DNA of 64,000 bases. It comes from JBEISR01 sp044337705 (GTDB taxonomy: Bacteria; Planctomycetota; Planctomycetia; Pirellulales; Pirellulaceae). Positions 9,217 through 18,799 of the stretch are shown piece after piece. The number at the start of each line of letters is the position of its first letter. Position 1 is the stretch's first letter. A model generated the notes under the pieces. It saw only the letters and a program-made list of their open reading frames with translations. It searched no databases and was not told the DNA's origin. The stretch covers positions 1-64,000 of the forward strand of contig JBIINB010000006.1 of the NCBI GenBank assembly GCA_044337705.1. The letters are read 5' to 3'. Position numbers and translations under genes: made by a program.

Positions 9217-9432
9217 GCTAGGGCAGCACCCCGCATGTGGAGCTTGCCGGGTAACGCAGTCGATGGTGCCGCTGGTACTTTTCCAATCAGTCCAACAAAG
9301 AATTGAAGATGGCTTTCTGATCAACATAAAGCGATCACGCAACCAAGCCGCATGCCCGAGTGGCACGGATCGATGGGAGCCTCGCCCTGAGCTTATCGAA
9401 GTGAAACCAAGATGGTTCGTTTCAACGGCCTG

Positions 9433-11103
9433 TTATCGGGCACCGGCTGGGGGTGGAATGTACTGATAGGAGCCGCCGTTTTCCTCAGCGATTTTTTTCA
9501 GCGATGGTTCGTATTGACGAGTGTAGAAGCCCAACGTGTGAATCGGGACTTTGACCTGCTCCCCGAGCAGCAGATCGACCACACGATTGCTTCGACGCAG
9601 ATGCGCCGCCACATCGACCTTGGTCTCCCCATCGAAGAGCAGGAAAATCGCGTCGGGAGATAACTCAATCGCTCGATCGAGTGCATCGTTGGGGGGCCGC
9701 CCGCCTCGAATCGGGACCCGCTGCACCCATCTGGCCGTACGCTCGAGATTCTCCGGTGTCGGATAGACAGGAAGCGACTCGGGGACATCCCCATGCAACG
9801 TCATCGCCTCGACCTCTTCACTGAAAAAGAAAATGTAGTACCGCTGATTGCTCTTCAGCTGGTGAATGCTTTTCATCAACTCCGTCTTGGCCGCTTCAAA
9901 GGCTCCCATCCGGCGCATGCTGCCCGAGCTGTCGACGACGAAGCAGAAGGTGTTGCCTTCCGCGCTGGATCCAAAGAACTGAGCTCCCGAAAGTCGCTTT
10001 GCAAGCCCAGTGGTCGCCCCGCCACCTAACTGCCGACTGCTGGCAGCGATCACCGGAACTCCTTCTCCCGCCAGATCCGAACTCCATCCTGGCACCGAAG
10101 ACAATTCCGGCGCCACCGCCAGATCCGACGAGACCGCTTCGACCGGTTCCGCATCCACCTGCAGCTCGTCGACCTCCATCGGCACGGGTGCATCGAAAGC
10201 AAAAGGTTCTTCATGACCAGGTGACGCAGTCAAGCCAACGCTGGGTGGCTCTGCCAAACGATAGGTCACCAGGGCCAAAAGAGGCACCAGGACAGCGTGC
10301 AGTCCCAAGCTCAGCCACCAACCTGCCAGCCTTTTGGGTTGCGCCAACTGATCTCGATCTTCCTCGACCTTCGTCAAGGCACCCGGAACTCGCCTAGCCT
10401 CCACGAGTCTCTTGGGTGCTGGGACACTGCTGGCAGGAAGTCGAATGTCCTTCCTAGGCTGGGCCGATACCGGTCGCTTTGAAGCTCCAAAGGATTCCAC
10501 CGTTGCCCCGACCGACCTGGTGGATTCTTTCTTACTGACCGGCGTCAGACCAGCACCCTGCCGCGAGCCGACGCGGTGATGGGCTTGGATCGATGAAGGC
10601 GGAATCGACTTCGATGCGGCTGTTGGAGGTTGAAGGGGCGAGGTAGCGGGGAATGGAGCCGCGTGTTGTCTGTGTGGGGGGCGGGCCACCAAGGCGCGGC
10701 GTTCTGCTGCAAGGATCATCAACTGCCACGGATTATCTTGACCTTGCGATCCAGGAAACTGGGAAGGTCCTTCGCTACAGGAATCGGTGCATGTCCGGAG
10801 GGGTGTTGCAGTATCGACTCTTGATAGATCGCGAGCTTCGCACAAGTCGAGACTCGGCATCGACGCGTCAGTCCGTCGCGGCGGCGCTTGGCCAACCTGA
10901 GCATCCGTCGTCATCCGGTGCCGAGTCAACCATCGCTCCAATTCGCCGCGATCCCCTCCCTTGGCTCGCTCCAGAATCGCCTCCAGCTCGATCGCCTCCG
11001 CTTCGTACCTGGCCGCTTCATGGCGAAGCCGCAGGGCGCGCAGGGCTAGGCTGGCCTCCTGGATCAGCTCGGATCCGGTGTCGATTTGTTCTTTAGGATC
11101 CAT
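9433..11103 (-). CDS. Membrane-anchored von Willebrand factor A domain protein
   Basis: A 556-residue protein with ATG at 11103 (MDPKEQIDTGSEL), preceded by GGGCGG; a longer upstream reading is low-complexity and rejected. The first 70 residues are helical and charged, followed by about 180 residues of Pro/Ser/Arg-rich disordered sequence. One membrane segment (WWLSLGLHAVLVPLLALV) lies near the middle. The C-terminal 190 residues are a vWA domain with the metal-ion-dependent adhesion motif DSSGSM (in FCFVVDSSGSMRRMG) and a later DGET. The topology suggests an extracytoplasmic vWA domain. Similar proteins are common in planctomycetes; the ligand is unknown. It lies 185 bases after the methyltransferase gene and may be read with it. 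Confidence 0.8.
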   Translation of the reverse strand: MDPKEQIDTGSELIQEASLALRALRLRHEAARYEAEAIELEAILERAKGGDRGELERWLTRHRMTTDAQVGQAPPRRTDASMPSLDLCEARDLSRVDTATPLRTCTDSCSEGPSQFPGSQGQDNPWQLMILAAERRALVARPPHRQHAAPFPATSPLQPPTAASKSIPPSSIQAHHRVGSRQGAGLTPVSKKESTRSVGATVESFGASKRPVSAQPRKDIRLPASSVPAPKRLVEARRVPGALTKVEEDRDQLAQPKRLAGWWLSLGLHAVLVPLLALVTYRLAEPPSVGLTASPGHEEPFAFDAPVPMEVDELQVDAEPVEAVSSDLAVAPELSSVPGWSSDLAGEGVPVIAASSRQLGGGATTGLAKRLSGAQFFGSSAEGNTFCFVVDSSGSMRRMGAFEAAKTELMKSIHQLKSNQRYYIFFFSEEVEAMTLHGDVPESLPVYPTPENLERTARWVQRVPIRGGRPPNDALDRAIELSPDAIFLLFDGETKVDVAAHLRRSNRVVDLLLGEQVKVPIHTLGFYTRQYEPSLKKIAEENGGSYQYIPPPAGAR

Positions 11104-11288
11104 CGATCCGCCCGAGCCCTTGTCTGGGAACCAAAAACCAGCGACCACCGAATTATAGGGGATCCGCTGTTGCGGGGAGAATGCGAAGAGCGGTTGGATG
11201 GCGTGTGGCGGGCGGCGGCGGGAACGTCTCGGATGGACAGTTTGTTCAGAAGGACCATCGCGGCAGACACCGGGTGCCAAGCCTCTTA

Positions 11289-12023
11289 TCAGCGATCCCC
11301 CTGGTACTCGCACAGAACCGCCAGGTTCGAACAGATCTCGGCGGGCAAATCGAGGCTCACCTGAAAGATCGCCTCCAGCAGCTCCGCAGGCCAGTCGGCC
11401 ATCTGACGGTTGGAGACCAGCTTGACCATGTACCCACCACTCCTGATAACACGAAATCCTCCTGCGCGGACATCCGATTCCAGCTCGGCGATATTGTAGA
11501 CGCGACGATGGCCCAACTGCAGATCTTGACCATGAAGTTCGTTGCGTTGTTTGAGAAGTCCCATCTGGACTCCGATGCGCCGGTGGAGCGAATCGGCATT
11601 GGGCACCGTCAGCAGCCCCACCGCTCCAGGCTTCAGGCTCTTCCCGATCTGACGCAGCACCGCGACCGGATCATCCACATGTTCGAGGACATGATTCCCC
11701 AGCAGCACATCGAATGGTTGCTGCGAATGATAGTCTTCGAAAAGCGAATGCACCACCTGATAACCATCCTCCGGGTCATAAGCTTCATCGATCACCTCCT
11801 GGCTTCCTTCGACCACCAGCAGGCATTCAAACAGGTCGGACACCCCTTGAGCAACGTAGCCATCCCCGAGCCCTAATTGCAGCGCCCGCCCTTTGGGCAG
11901 GTTCAGTTGGCGCATGAGGTCGACAAGATTTCGGCTGTTGATGTCTCGATTGACTCGCCCGGCCTCCGTACGGTAGATCTCGGCTGTTTCCTTCAGCCGC
12001 TTGCGTTCCTCTTCAGTTCCCAT
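11289..12023 (-). CDS. Class I SAM-dependent methyltransferase
   Basis: A 244-residue methyltransferase. Motif I is seen as ALQLGLGDGYVAQG (about 47-60), the acidic residue after strand 2 is in LLVVEGSQEV, and the post-I region has FDVLLGNHVLEHVDDP, typical of the Methyltransf_11/23 group that modifies small molecules or sugars. LKPGAVGLLTVPNADS is the strand 5 region. It is the last typical enzyme in the polysaccharide block and follows the glycosyltransferase by 128 bases, so O-methylation of a surface glycan is a reasonable inference. Confidence 0.88.
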   Translation of the reverse strand: MGTEEERKRLKETAEIYRTEAGRVNRDINSRNLVDLMRQLNLPKGRALQLGLGDGYVAQGVSDLFECLLVVEGSQEVIDEAYDPEDGYQVVHSLFEDYHSQQPFDVLLGNHVLEHVDDPVAVLRQIGKSLKPGAVGLLTVPNADSLHRRIGVQMGLLKQRNELHGQDLQLGHRRVYNIAELESDVRAGGFRVIRSGGYMVKLVSNRQMADWPAELLEAIFQVSLDLPAEICSNLAVLCEYQGDR

Positions 12024-12151
12024 CGATCGGACCTCAATCCCAAAGACTAAATCCTGTCACTGAGCCCACGAGACCATCTCGTAGAACTGTCTTACATTCA
12101 CGCTTTCTCGATACCTTGACCTGAAGTGGGGCAACGCACTTTGCACCATCC

Positions 12152-13399
12152 TCAATCGACGGCGCTGGTGCATATGGCCAGTTCCGGCCGCACGCCCTGC
12201 AAAGGCCGTCCAAATTTTTTCTGGTACTGAGTAGAAAGGAACGCCATGATCTTTGGCACCATCTTCCGATAGCCGAACTTCTCGATCCCCAGTTGATGAC
12301 CTCGCGCAGCGATCGCTTGACATTCGTCAGGATGGTCCAGATAGTACCTGATCTTCCTGACGCAATCCTCCGCATCGCGGAAGCAAACAGCTCCTCCCGC
12401 CTTCTCTAGCCATTCGATATTGGGTGCGTACCTAGTCAGCATCATGCCACCGGTAGCCAGGATTTCCTTGGTCCGCAGGTTGAGATTGACGCCCACCGCG
12501 GTATCGACATAGTCATTGAGTACGACCAGCGATGACTGGTAGAGCTTCAGCATCTCCGTCCCACCGATCAATCCCTTGTGACTGGCCATCAGCGAGGGAG
12601 ACACCGCTTCTTCCACTGGTGCATGCCCCCACCATCGGAACTCCGGGATCACCTCGGCTACCCGTTGCATCAACTCTCGCTTTGTTCGCTGCTCGGGGTT
12701 TCGCAACCCACCGACAAAAACCACTCCACTCCTTGGGATGGAATTCTCGGACAGATCCTCCGCCAGTCGTTCATCCACGCCATACTCGATCAGGAAAGAG
12801 GGGATACCCTGGCTCAGCGTGAAGTGGTGGTATTCGGAGGTAAAGTCGAGCATGGCGTCGCACCTGTGATACATCCAGTCGACTAGGTAGCGGAGATTGC
12901 AGCCGACCAGTCCCACGATCAGGCATCGATCCTTGTACTTTTCGAACATGCGATTGCCCAGCGTCGTGGGTTCCTGCAGGAACAGCACGTGAGGCTGAAA
13001 CTGTTCGATGTACTGTTCGATACGCCATTGCCTGCGACATGCCTCCAACCTCGCTCGCCGGTTGCTGCTGACCAACGTCTTGAAAGGAATGTCGCGCAGG
13101 GCCACCTGTAGGGCTCCCCACGTCGACTTCGACCGGGAGCATTTGAGCAGGTCTCGTTCCACCAGTTCCAGCATTTTCTGGTCGGTGACGACAAAATCGC
13201 GAGCATCCCATCCGGCTTCGCGCATCGGGAATGTGAAGCAGTCATAGGTGTAATTGCGGATCGACATCAGCCAGCGAGAGTACAGGAAATAATCCATCGA
13301 TGCGATCTCAGCCGCATGGATCGACTGCTGCTCCCTGAGATGTTCCAGTGGGAAGGCATGTCCCAGCTTGAGCAGCCGAGTGGTTTCACCTGATGCCAT
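12152..13399 (-). CDS. CgeB-like glycosyltransferase
   Basis: A 415-residue protein with GT-B features. The N-terminal half has LFLQEPTTLGNRMFEKYKD and DAMLDFTSEYHHFTLSQG, and the C-terminal half has NLNLRTKEILATGGMMLTRYAPN followed by a dipping DYLDHPDEC-like helix, matching the Glyco_trans_1_2/CgeB (spore maturation) type. The sequence has no signal peptide, so it should act in the cytoplasm. The ATG at 13399 is chosen; a TTG codon lies immediately before it. It stands between the aminotransferase and methyltransferase genes on the same strand, which supports a role in assembling the exported glycan. Confidence 0.82.
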   Translation of the reverse strand: MASGETTRLLKLGHAFPLEHLREQQSIHAAEIASMDYFLYSRWLMSIRNYTYDCFTFPMREAGWDARDFVVTDQKMLELVERDLLKCSRSKSTWGALQVALRDIPFKTLVSSNRRARLEACRRQWRIEQYIEQFQPHVLFLQEPTTLGNRMFEKYKDRCLIVGLVGCNLRYLVDWMYHRCDAMLDFTSEYHHFTLSQGIPSFLIEYGVDERLAEDLSENSIPRSGVVFVGGLRNPEQRTKRELMQRVAEVIPEFRWWGHAPVEEAVSPSLMASHKGLIGGTEMLKLYQSSLVVLNDYVDTAVGVNLNLRTKEILATGGMMLTRYAPNIEWLEKAGGAVCFRDAEDCVRKIRYYLDHPDECQAIAARGHQLGIEKFGYRKMVPKIMAFLSTQYQKKFGRPLQGVRPELAICTSAVD

Positions 13400-13514
13400 C
13401 AAGCAGACTCCATGGCGTACTTCCGATGGAAGGATCGGGATCCCCAGCCGATCGCCCCATCGAATCGATCGCAGCCAACCTTTCCACGATGCAGAACAAG
13501 CGCCTCTTCAAAAC

Positions 13515-14615
13515 TTAGCTGGCAGCACCGAGGCGTATCTGATCGGCAACATACTGAATCGCTTCGGGAGCCATTTCAGGATAGATCGGCAACGAGAGGA
13601 TTTCGTGCTGGTGGCGATAGGCTACAGGGAAATCTTCCGGCTGATGATTCAAGTAGGAGTAGGCGGGATAAAAAGGGAGTGCCTTGGGGTAATTGAGCAC
13701 CGTGGCGATACCGGCGGAAGCCAGCTTGCGCTGCAGGTTGTCCCGGTCGGTCGAACGGATTACATAAAGATGGTAGACGTGTGTCCTGTCGGTGGCGATC
13801 TTGGGAATCTGGATCCCCGGAATCCCGGCCAGCAGAGCGTCGTAGTTGGCTGCGACTTCCTGCCGACGTCGGGTCCACTGCTCCAAATGCGGTAACTTAA
13901 CCGACAGAATCGCAGCGTGCAGACCATCCATCCTGCTGTTGATTCCCTCCATGACGTGATTCCCCTTGCCGCCATGACGCGCGTAGGTAGCACACCATTC
14001 GGCCAGCCGATCATCGTGGGTGATCAGGCAGCCGGCATCTCCCATCGCCCCCAGGTTCTTCCCCGGATAAAAGGAGAAGGTTGCAGCCGTTCCCATCGTC
14101 CCGACCATGCGCCCCTTGTATCGTGCCAAATGCGCCTGGGCGCAATCCTCGATCACCCAGAGCCCCTTTCGCTTGGCGATCTCCAGAATGGGGTCCATGT
14201 CGGCGGGCTGGCCATACAGATGCACCGGAATGATCCCGACGGTTCGGCTGGTAATCTTCTCTTCGATCTTTGAGGGGTCGATCGTGAATGTATCAGGATC
14301 GGTGTCACAGAAGACAACTCGCCCTCCGGCCTGCGTGATCGTCTCCGATGTGGAGATCCAGGAATGAGCGGTGGTGATCACCTCATCCCCTTGCTGGAGC
14401 CCAAGGCCTCGCATGGCGATATAGATCGCATCGGTCCCATTCGCGCAGGAGACGCAGTGCTTGATCCCCATCGCCGACGCGTAATCGACTTCGAACTGAT
14501 CGACATACTTCCCGCGGATGAAGGCGCTCTCCTGAATGACGGAGGCGATCGCGTGGTCGATCTGCTTCTGAATGGTGAGGTACTGTGCGTAAAGATCGAC
14601 GAAGGGGACTTTCAT
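13515..14615 (-). CDS. DegT/DnrJ/EryC1/StrS family sugar aminotransferase
   Basis: PLP-dependent enzyme of about 366 residues that makes amino sugars on nucleotide carriers. It begins MKVPFVDLYAQY. Typical features are CVSCANGTDAIYIAMRG for cofactor binding, VIEDCAQAHLARYKG (Asp contacts the pyridine nitrogen), and FSFYPGKNLGAMGDAG with the PLP-binding Lys. The ATG at 14615 overlaps the stop of the upstream HAD gene as ATGA, which decides the start. With the Gfo/Idh dehydrogenase of the same operon it resembles WbpB/WbpE-type pairs that make 3-amino-3-deoxy sugars. Confidence 0.93.
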   Translation of the reverse strand: MKVPFVDLYAQYLTIQKQIDHAIASVIQESAFIRGKYVDQFEVDYASAMGIKHCVSCANGTDAIYIAMRGLGLQQGDEVITTAHSWISTSETITQAGGRVVFCDTDPDTFTIDPSKIEEKITSRTVGIIPVHLYGQPADMDPILEIAKRKGLWVIEDCAQAHLARYKGRMVGTMGTAATFSFYPGKNLGAMGDAGCLITHDDRLAEWCATYARHGGKGNHVMEGINSRMDGLHAAILSVKLPHLEQWTRRRQEVAANYDALLAGIPGIQIPKIATDRTHVYHLYVIRSTDRDNLQRKLASAGIATVLNYPKALPFYPAYSYLNHQPEDFPVAYRHQHEILSLPIYPEMAPEAIQYVADQIRLGAAS

Positions 14616-15313
14616 GCTGCGGGACTTCCAGAAGATTGAGTGATCCAATTGGCTAAATGCGAAGGCTGATCCAAGAGAAGGTCTGGATTCTCTTTAGCGA
14701 GTATAATCGCGTCTCGAATTCCGAAAGCGACAGCCACCTGCCGAAGCCCCAACTTTTTCCCTGCTCTCAGATCCGTCTCGGTATCTCCAACAAACCATCC
14801 TGATTGAGGCTTCCCAAATGTTCGCTCGACAAGCAGCACTTTGACGTCGTGCCGGTCCGGACCAGCCGCATCCCCCGACTCCGAAAGCACCTTCCGGAAC
14901 CAGCGATCGATCCCCAAGTGCTTCAGTTGCGATTCCAGTTGTGGACGATTGTTTCTAAGAGTTACCAGCACCAGTTTCCCGCAATGGGGAGATCCAGCAA
15001 TCGCATCGCGAACTTCGGGCCAGACATGATCGAAACGCCAATAGTTTTCCGTCTCAATCAGCGAAGCTCGTCGATGGCGGAACTCTTTTTCCAGCGAATT
15101 GGAGAGCCGACTGTCTTCCAGAATCTTGCCGTCGGCCTGGCGTGATTTCTTGCGAGACCAATAGTCATCCTTCGGCAGAGGCAATCCGCCGAGGTCAGTG
15201 ACCAAATCGCTGTAGATGCGGTGGAATTTCTCCGACACGTCGAGGATTGGTCCATCGAGATCGAAATAGAGATAAGGGGATTGGTTTTCTTTTTCCAAGT
15301 GCTGATCGACCAC
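14612..15313 (-). CDS. HAD-superfamily hydrolase
   Basis: A phosphatase-like protein of about 233 residues. Motif I is YLYFDLDGPILD with the nucleophilic Asp pair, motif II LVTLRNNR (Thr), and motif IV WFVGDTETDLRAGKKLG. A helical cap domain lies between motifs I and II. I place the start at GTG 15313 because GGGAG stands seven bases before it; a TTG at 15337 is also possible. Its end overlaps the aminotransferase start by four bases. In this context it may dephosphorylate a sugar phosphate, but the substrate cannot be told. Confidence 0.85.
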   Translation of the reverse strand: MVDQHLEKENQSPYLYFDLDGPILDVSEKFHRIYSDLVTDLGGLPLPKDDYWSRKKSRQADGKILEDSRLSNSLEKEFRHRRASLIETENYWRFDHVWPEVRDAIAGSPHCGKLVLVTLRNNRPQLESQLKHLGIDRWFRKVLSESGDAAGPDRHDVKVLLVERTFGKPQSGWFVGDTETDLRAGKKLGLRQVAVAFGIRDAIILAKENPDLLLDQPSHLANWITQSSGSPAA

Positions 15314-15407
15314 AAATACGCTCCCAGGTCCCGACAAAAAACGGCTGCTGCTGATCCGGCACCCGTTGCCGGTCTCTCTCGGATTGGCAAGGAGATCGCC
15401 TTCTCCC

Positions 15408-16358
15408 CTACTCGCCTCCCGAGAACATTTCCTCCCAGTAGCGGACCATCAGCACCCCCGCTCGCGTTCGTACCGGAGCCACCTCCTGGCCCAGCAGTCG
15501 CCGGATGATCATCAGAGGAATATTGGCGCCCGCATGGACTGTCAGCATCAATCCACCAGCCGGAAATCTTGGATTGAGCTCGATGAAACAGGGCTCCCCT
15601 TCTTCGACAAAGAACTGGATGTTCCCAGGCCCCACCATCTCCAACCGATGGCAGATCTCGCGGGCCGCCCCCTCGACTCGTTCGTTCCGCTCGGTCTTGC
15701 CTCGCACCGATTGTCCGGCCTTCACCTGCAGACGGCTTCGCGGGGAACAGACTAGGCACTTGTGGTCAAAATCGCAGAGCAGATCGACCGTATACTCCTG
15801 ACCTCGGACCCGTTCCTGATACAGGAGGTCGGGAAACTTCCCGGTGTAAAAAGCCCAGTCCTTTTCCGTATCGATGAATACCAGCCCATCCGATCCACTC
15901 GACAAATTGCGCTTTCCGATCACCGGCACGCCGGGCCAGGGTCCACTGGAATCGTAGGCCTTGGGGGTGCGGATACCCAGATCGGAGACAATCTGTGACA
16001 TCCGTGGCTTATCGTTGGCGATACGAATAGTTTGCGGAGCCGCCAACATGGCCCTGACCCCTTGCTGGCTCAACTGTCCCATCATGCTCGAAACAACTTC
16101 GATCTCCTTCGAATAGACAGGAAAGAGAATCTGAGCCTGAAAGGTCTGGCACGCATCGAGCAATCGCTGGGAGTAGCCTGGGTCGCTGGCACGAGGCAAC
16201 AGACCATGTCGATCGGCCATGCGGAGACCTGTCGCGTCAGGATCGCAATCGACGGCCAGGATCTCCACCGGGATCTCGGACTGATTTCTCAATGCCTTGA
16301 TAAGGCTGACGGCCGAAGCCGTTCCAGCGCTGGTCACCACCACTCGAACTGCGTCCAT
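15408..16358 (-). CDS. ATP-grasp domain protein (carbamoyl-phosphate synthase large-chain-like)
   Basis: A 316-residue ATP-grasp enzyme. The N-terminal part (VVVTSAGTASAVSLIKALRN) is a nucleotide-binding-like pre-ATP-grasp fold. The central part has VIGKRNLSSGSDGLVFI, and the metal-binding end is CFIELNPRFPAGG. ATP-grasp enzymes of this group ligate an acid to an amine, thiol or similar group through an acyl phosphate. In a cluster with an aminotransferase, a possible role is joining an amino acid or acid to an amino sugar; this is inference. It lies ten bases after the Gfo/Idh gene and about 95 bases before the HAD gene. Confidence 0.88.
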   Translation of the reverse strand: MDAVRVVVTSAGTASAVSLIKALRNQSEIPVEILAVDCDPDATGLRMADRHGLLPRASDPGYSQRLLDACQTFQAQILFPVYSKEIEVVSSMMGQLSQQGVRAMLAAPQTIRIANDKPRMSQIVSDLGIRTPKAYDSSGPWPGVPVIGKRNLSSGSDGLVFIDTEKDWAFYTGKFPDLLYQERVRGQEYTVDLLCDFDHKCLVCSPRSRLQVKAGQSVRGKTERNERVEGAAREICHRLEMVGPGNIQFFVEEGEPCFIELNPRFPAGGLMLTVHAGANIPLMIIRRLLGQEVAPVRTRAGVLMVRYWEEMFSGGE

Positions 16359-16368
16359 CGGATCCGCC

Positions 16369-17361
16369 TTACTCGCCTTGACCTGATTCCAGAATGCCTA
16401 CCACCTTCCGCGCGTGATCCGGTCCGGCGATGCAAGTCGCCTTCCCTTCGATGCAGTCAAAGTAGTGATCCACTTCAACCTTCAATGGCTCCTTCCAGGA
16501 AAATGCCGGAAAGAGAATGTCCCCGGTGCGGTGGACGAACTGCGGCATCGGATTGTCATAATCCATCGACTCACCAAGCACGGCCTTGCGATCGATCCCC
16601 TTGTCGTAGATCGCGATTTTCTCGTCTGCCACGTCATCGTAGACCACCATCTTCTTGCTTCCGACCACCGTCAGTTTTCGGACTTTCTGAGGGTCCAGCC
16701 AACTGACGTGGATGTGAGCGAGCACTTTGTTCGGGTATTCCAAATTCATGAATACCACGTCGTCGATATTTTCCTGGACGAAATCCATGCCACTTCTTTT
16801 GACGCTCGACGGCACTGGATCTCCCAAAAGGTACTGAATGATGCTGATATCATGCGGCGCCAGGTTCCAAAGGGCGTCGACATCGCTGCGAATCCGACCG
16901 AGGTTCAGTCTCTGGCTGTAGATATAACGAATTTCGCCCAACACCCCTTTGTCGATGCAATCCTTCAAGTAGCGAACGGCGGAATTGAACAGGAAGGTAT
17001 GACCGACCATCGCCAGCTTTCCTACCTTTTTCGAAAGGTCGGCGATCTGATCGATCTCCTGCACCGAAGTCGCCATCGGTTTTTCCACAAGCACGTGTTT
17101 GCCGCTTTGAAGCGATTTGCAGACCAGATCAAAATGAGTTGCCACAGGGGTCGATACCACCACCGCGTCGATCGACTTATCGGAGATGATCGCATCGGCG
17201 GCGTCGGAAACATGAATGGAAGGGTAAAGCCCCTTCACGAAATCCCGTCGCTCCTGGGACAGATCCACCACGGCTGCCACTTCGCATCGGGGGGAAGTGG
17301 CCAAAACCCTCAGGAGATTAGGTCCCCAGTAACCGACTCCAATCTGAGCGACACGTATCAT
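16369..17361 (-). CDS. Gfo/Idh/MocA family oxidoreductase (nucleotide-sugar type)
   Basis: A dehydrogenase of about 330 residues that starts MIRVAQIGVGYWGPNLLR; this ATG is chosen because the GxGxxG dinucleotide fold begins right after it, while the longer reading has no family resemblance. EKPMATSVQE is the conserved Glu-Lys-Pro site, and NLGRIRSDVDALWNLAPHDISI contains conserved Asp and His of the active site. This subgroup is often found beside DegT aminotransferases and hexapeptide acetyltransferases in surface-sugar clusters, where it oxidises the sugar ring before transamination. It fits that position here, although no acetyltransferase is present. Confidence 0.92.
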   Translation of the reverse strand: MIRVAQIGVGYWGPNLLRVLATSPRCEVAAVVDLSQERRDFVKGLYPSIHVSDAADAIISDKSIDAVVVSTPVATHFDLVCKSLQSGKHVLVEKPMATSVQEIDQIADLSKKVGKLAMVGHTFLFNSAVRYLKDCIDKGVLGEIRYIYSQRLNLGRIRSDVDALWNLAPHDISIIQYLLGDPVPSSVKRSGMDFVQENIDDVVFMNLEYPNKVLAHIHVSWLDPQKVRKLTVVGSKKMVVYDDVADEKIAIYDKGIDRKAVLGESMDYDNPMPQFVHRTGDILFPAFSWKEPLKVEVDHYFDCIEGKATCIAGPDHARKVVGILESGQGE

Positions 17362-17476
17362 GAGATGATGGTCCCAGCGAAAAGATGACTCTTTGAATTC
17401 GATCAACACCAAGCTCAAAGCGGCTCCGAGCACTCCCGGGAACTCCACCGCATCGCTTCCTTCACCGACCTGCCTG

Positions 17477-18799
17477 TCACTGCGGACGGCTCGCCCCCCC
17501 CAATGCCTCGGAACGAACCCATGTCGGCTCTACCTGGATCCTTCGGGTCAGCTTGCCCATCCTCGCGCCCGAAACCCGAACTCGAAACGGATGAAGTCCT
17601 TGATACCTGGTGATGCAGGTAAGCGTTTTGCAGTCGAGCGCTACAATCACAAAGCTGTAGTTTCCAGGATTCATTTCCAAGGGGCCAAGCGGTACGGTCA
17701 CCTCATGCACCCCCGGTCCGAACTCCATTTCTTTTCCATCGGAATCCATCCAGGGAAAACTGACCAAAGAGTAACTGGTCTCGTCCGCGATGCAGGGAAT
17801 CAAATGGCAACGTTCGACTCGGGAATCGAGTTCAAAAACGATTTTCAATCTACCCTGGGACCCTTGGACGACCTGCGGAATCCCTCCGATCTCTTTCATT
17901 TCAGGCGCATCGAGGACCAGTTCCCGCACCACCATGCCTCCAGTCCCCGAAAGGATCGCGGTGTTCTTCACCATCTGGCCATACTGATCGACCGCTTCAC
18001 CAATCGCTCGGGTATCCAAAGCCACCCTGCCATGCTCCAAAAGGATCACGCGATTGCAGAAGGAAGCGATCGACTGCATGTTGTGCGAAACCAAGATCAC
18101 TGCCGCTCGAGCCGCCATCTGGCGGACTCGGTTGAGCGATTTGATCACGAAGGCGACGTCCCCGACAGCCAGCACTTCATCGAGAATCAGAACGTCTGGA
18201 TCCATCGCCGTCGCTACGGCGAACCCCAAGCGGACGGCCATCCCCGAGCTATAGGATTGGACGGGCGAATCGATGAACTCCTCAAGCTCCGAGAAGGCGA
18301 TGATCTCATCGATCCGCTCGTCGATCTCCCGTTTGGTCAAACCAAGCACCGCACCATAAACGTAGATGTTCTCGCGTCCGGAGAGAATTGGATTGAAGCC
18401 TGCTCCAAGAGCGATCAGGGCGCCTACCCGACCACGCACCTGAATCCGTCCTGAATCGGGGACAATCAGGCCGTTGATCATTCGAAGCAGCGTCGTCTTG
18501 CCCGCACCATTATGGCCGATCAAACCAAGACATTCACCCCGACGCAGCTCGAACGAGATATCCTTCGATGCCCAGAACTCCCCTTCTCGCAGACCGATCT
18601 TTCCCGAAGCTGCTGATGATCGCCGCCTGGAAGATGGCAGCAATTCCCCGACAATATCCTGCATTCCATACCAAAGCGATCGCTTGAGACTTCGACAGAA
18701 CCGCTTGGAGACCCCATCAACGCTTACCAGAAGATCCGCGGAAGCGATGGTATCTACTGCGGTTTCTCCCGCCAACACCTGTCCGACAGAGCTTGTCAT
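17477..18799 (-). CDS. ABC transporter ATP-binding protein, polysaccharide export (Wzt-like)
   Basis: A cytoplasmic ATPase of 440 residues. Walker A is GHNGAGKTTLLRMI, the signature region is YSSGMAVRLGFA, and Walker B is VLILDEVLAVGD. All are intact. The SSG form of the signature and LGAGFNPILSGRENIYVYG are typical of the lipopolysaccharide/teichoic acid export group. About 170 extra C-terminal residues form a beta-rich domain like the Wzt O-antigen-binding domain, which selects the glycan by its terminal modification. Start ATG 18799 overlaps the permease stop as ATGA; the longer reading runs into the permease gene and is rejected. Confidence 0.93.
   Translation of the reverse strand: MTSSVGQVLAGETAVDTIASADLLVSVDGVSKRFCRSLKRSLWYGMQDIVGELLPSSRRRSSAASGKIGLREGEFWASKDISFELRRGECLGLIGHNGAGKTTLLRMINGLIVPDSGRIQVRGRVGALIALGAGFNPILSGRENIYVYGAVLGLTKREIDERIDEIIAFSELEEFIDSPVQSYSSGMAVRLGFAVATAMDPDVLILDEVLAVGDVAFVIKSLNRVRQMAARAAVILVSHNMQSIASFCNRVILLEHGRVALDTRAIGEAVDQYGQMVKNTAILSGTGGMVVRELVLDAPEMKEIGGIPQVVQGSQGRLKIVFELDSRVERCHLIPCIADETSYSLVSFPWMDSDGKEMEFGPGVHEVTVPLGPLEMNPGNYSFVIVALDCKTLTCITRYQGLHPFRVRVSGARMGKLTRRIQVEPTWVRSEALGGASRPQ

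Larger units (their letters stand above)
8811..9432. other. Repeat-rich intergenic region
   Basis: No gene is supported in these 620 bases. They hold one copy of a composite dispersed repeat (8814-9216, described separately) and two short GC palindromes of the CCCGAAGGG type, each followed by CGACAC (8933-8950 and 9008-9025). Open frames here are short and have no family resemblance. Confidence 0.7.

Noticed and set aside
16414..17388. Long open frame (324 codons) on the plus strand
   Set aside because: It is the antisense shadow of the Gfo/Idh gene.
17393..18454. Long open frame (353 codons) on the plus strand
   Set aside because: It is antisense to the Wzt-like gene, whose motifs are intact; it shows no family features.
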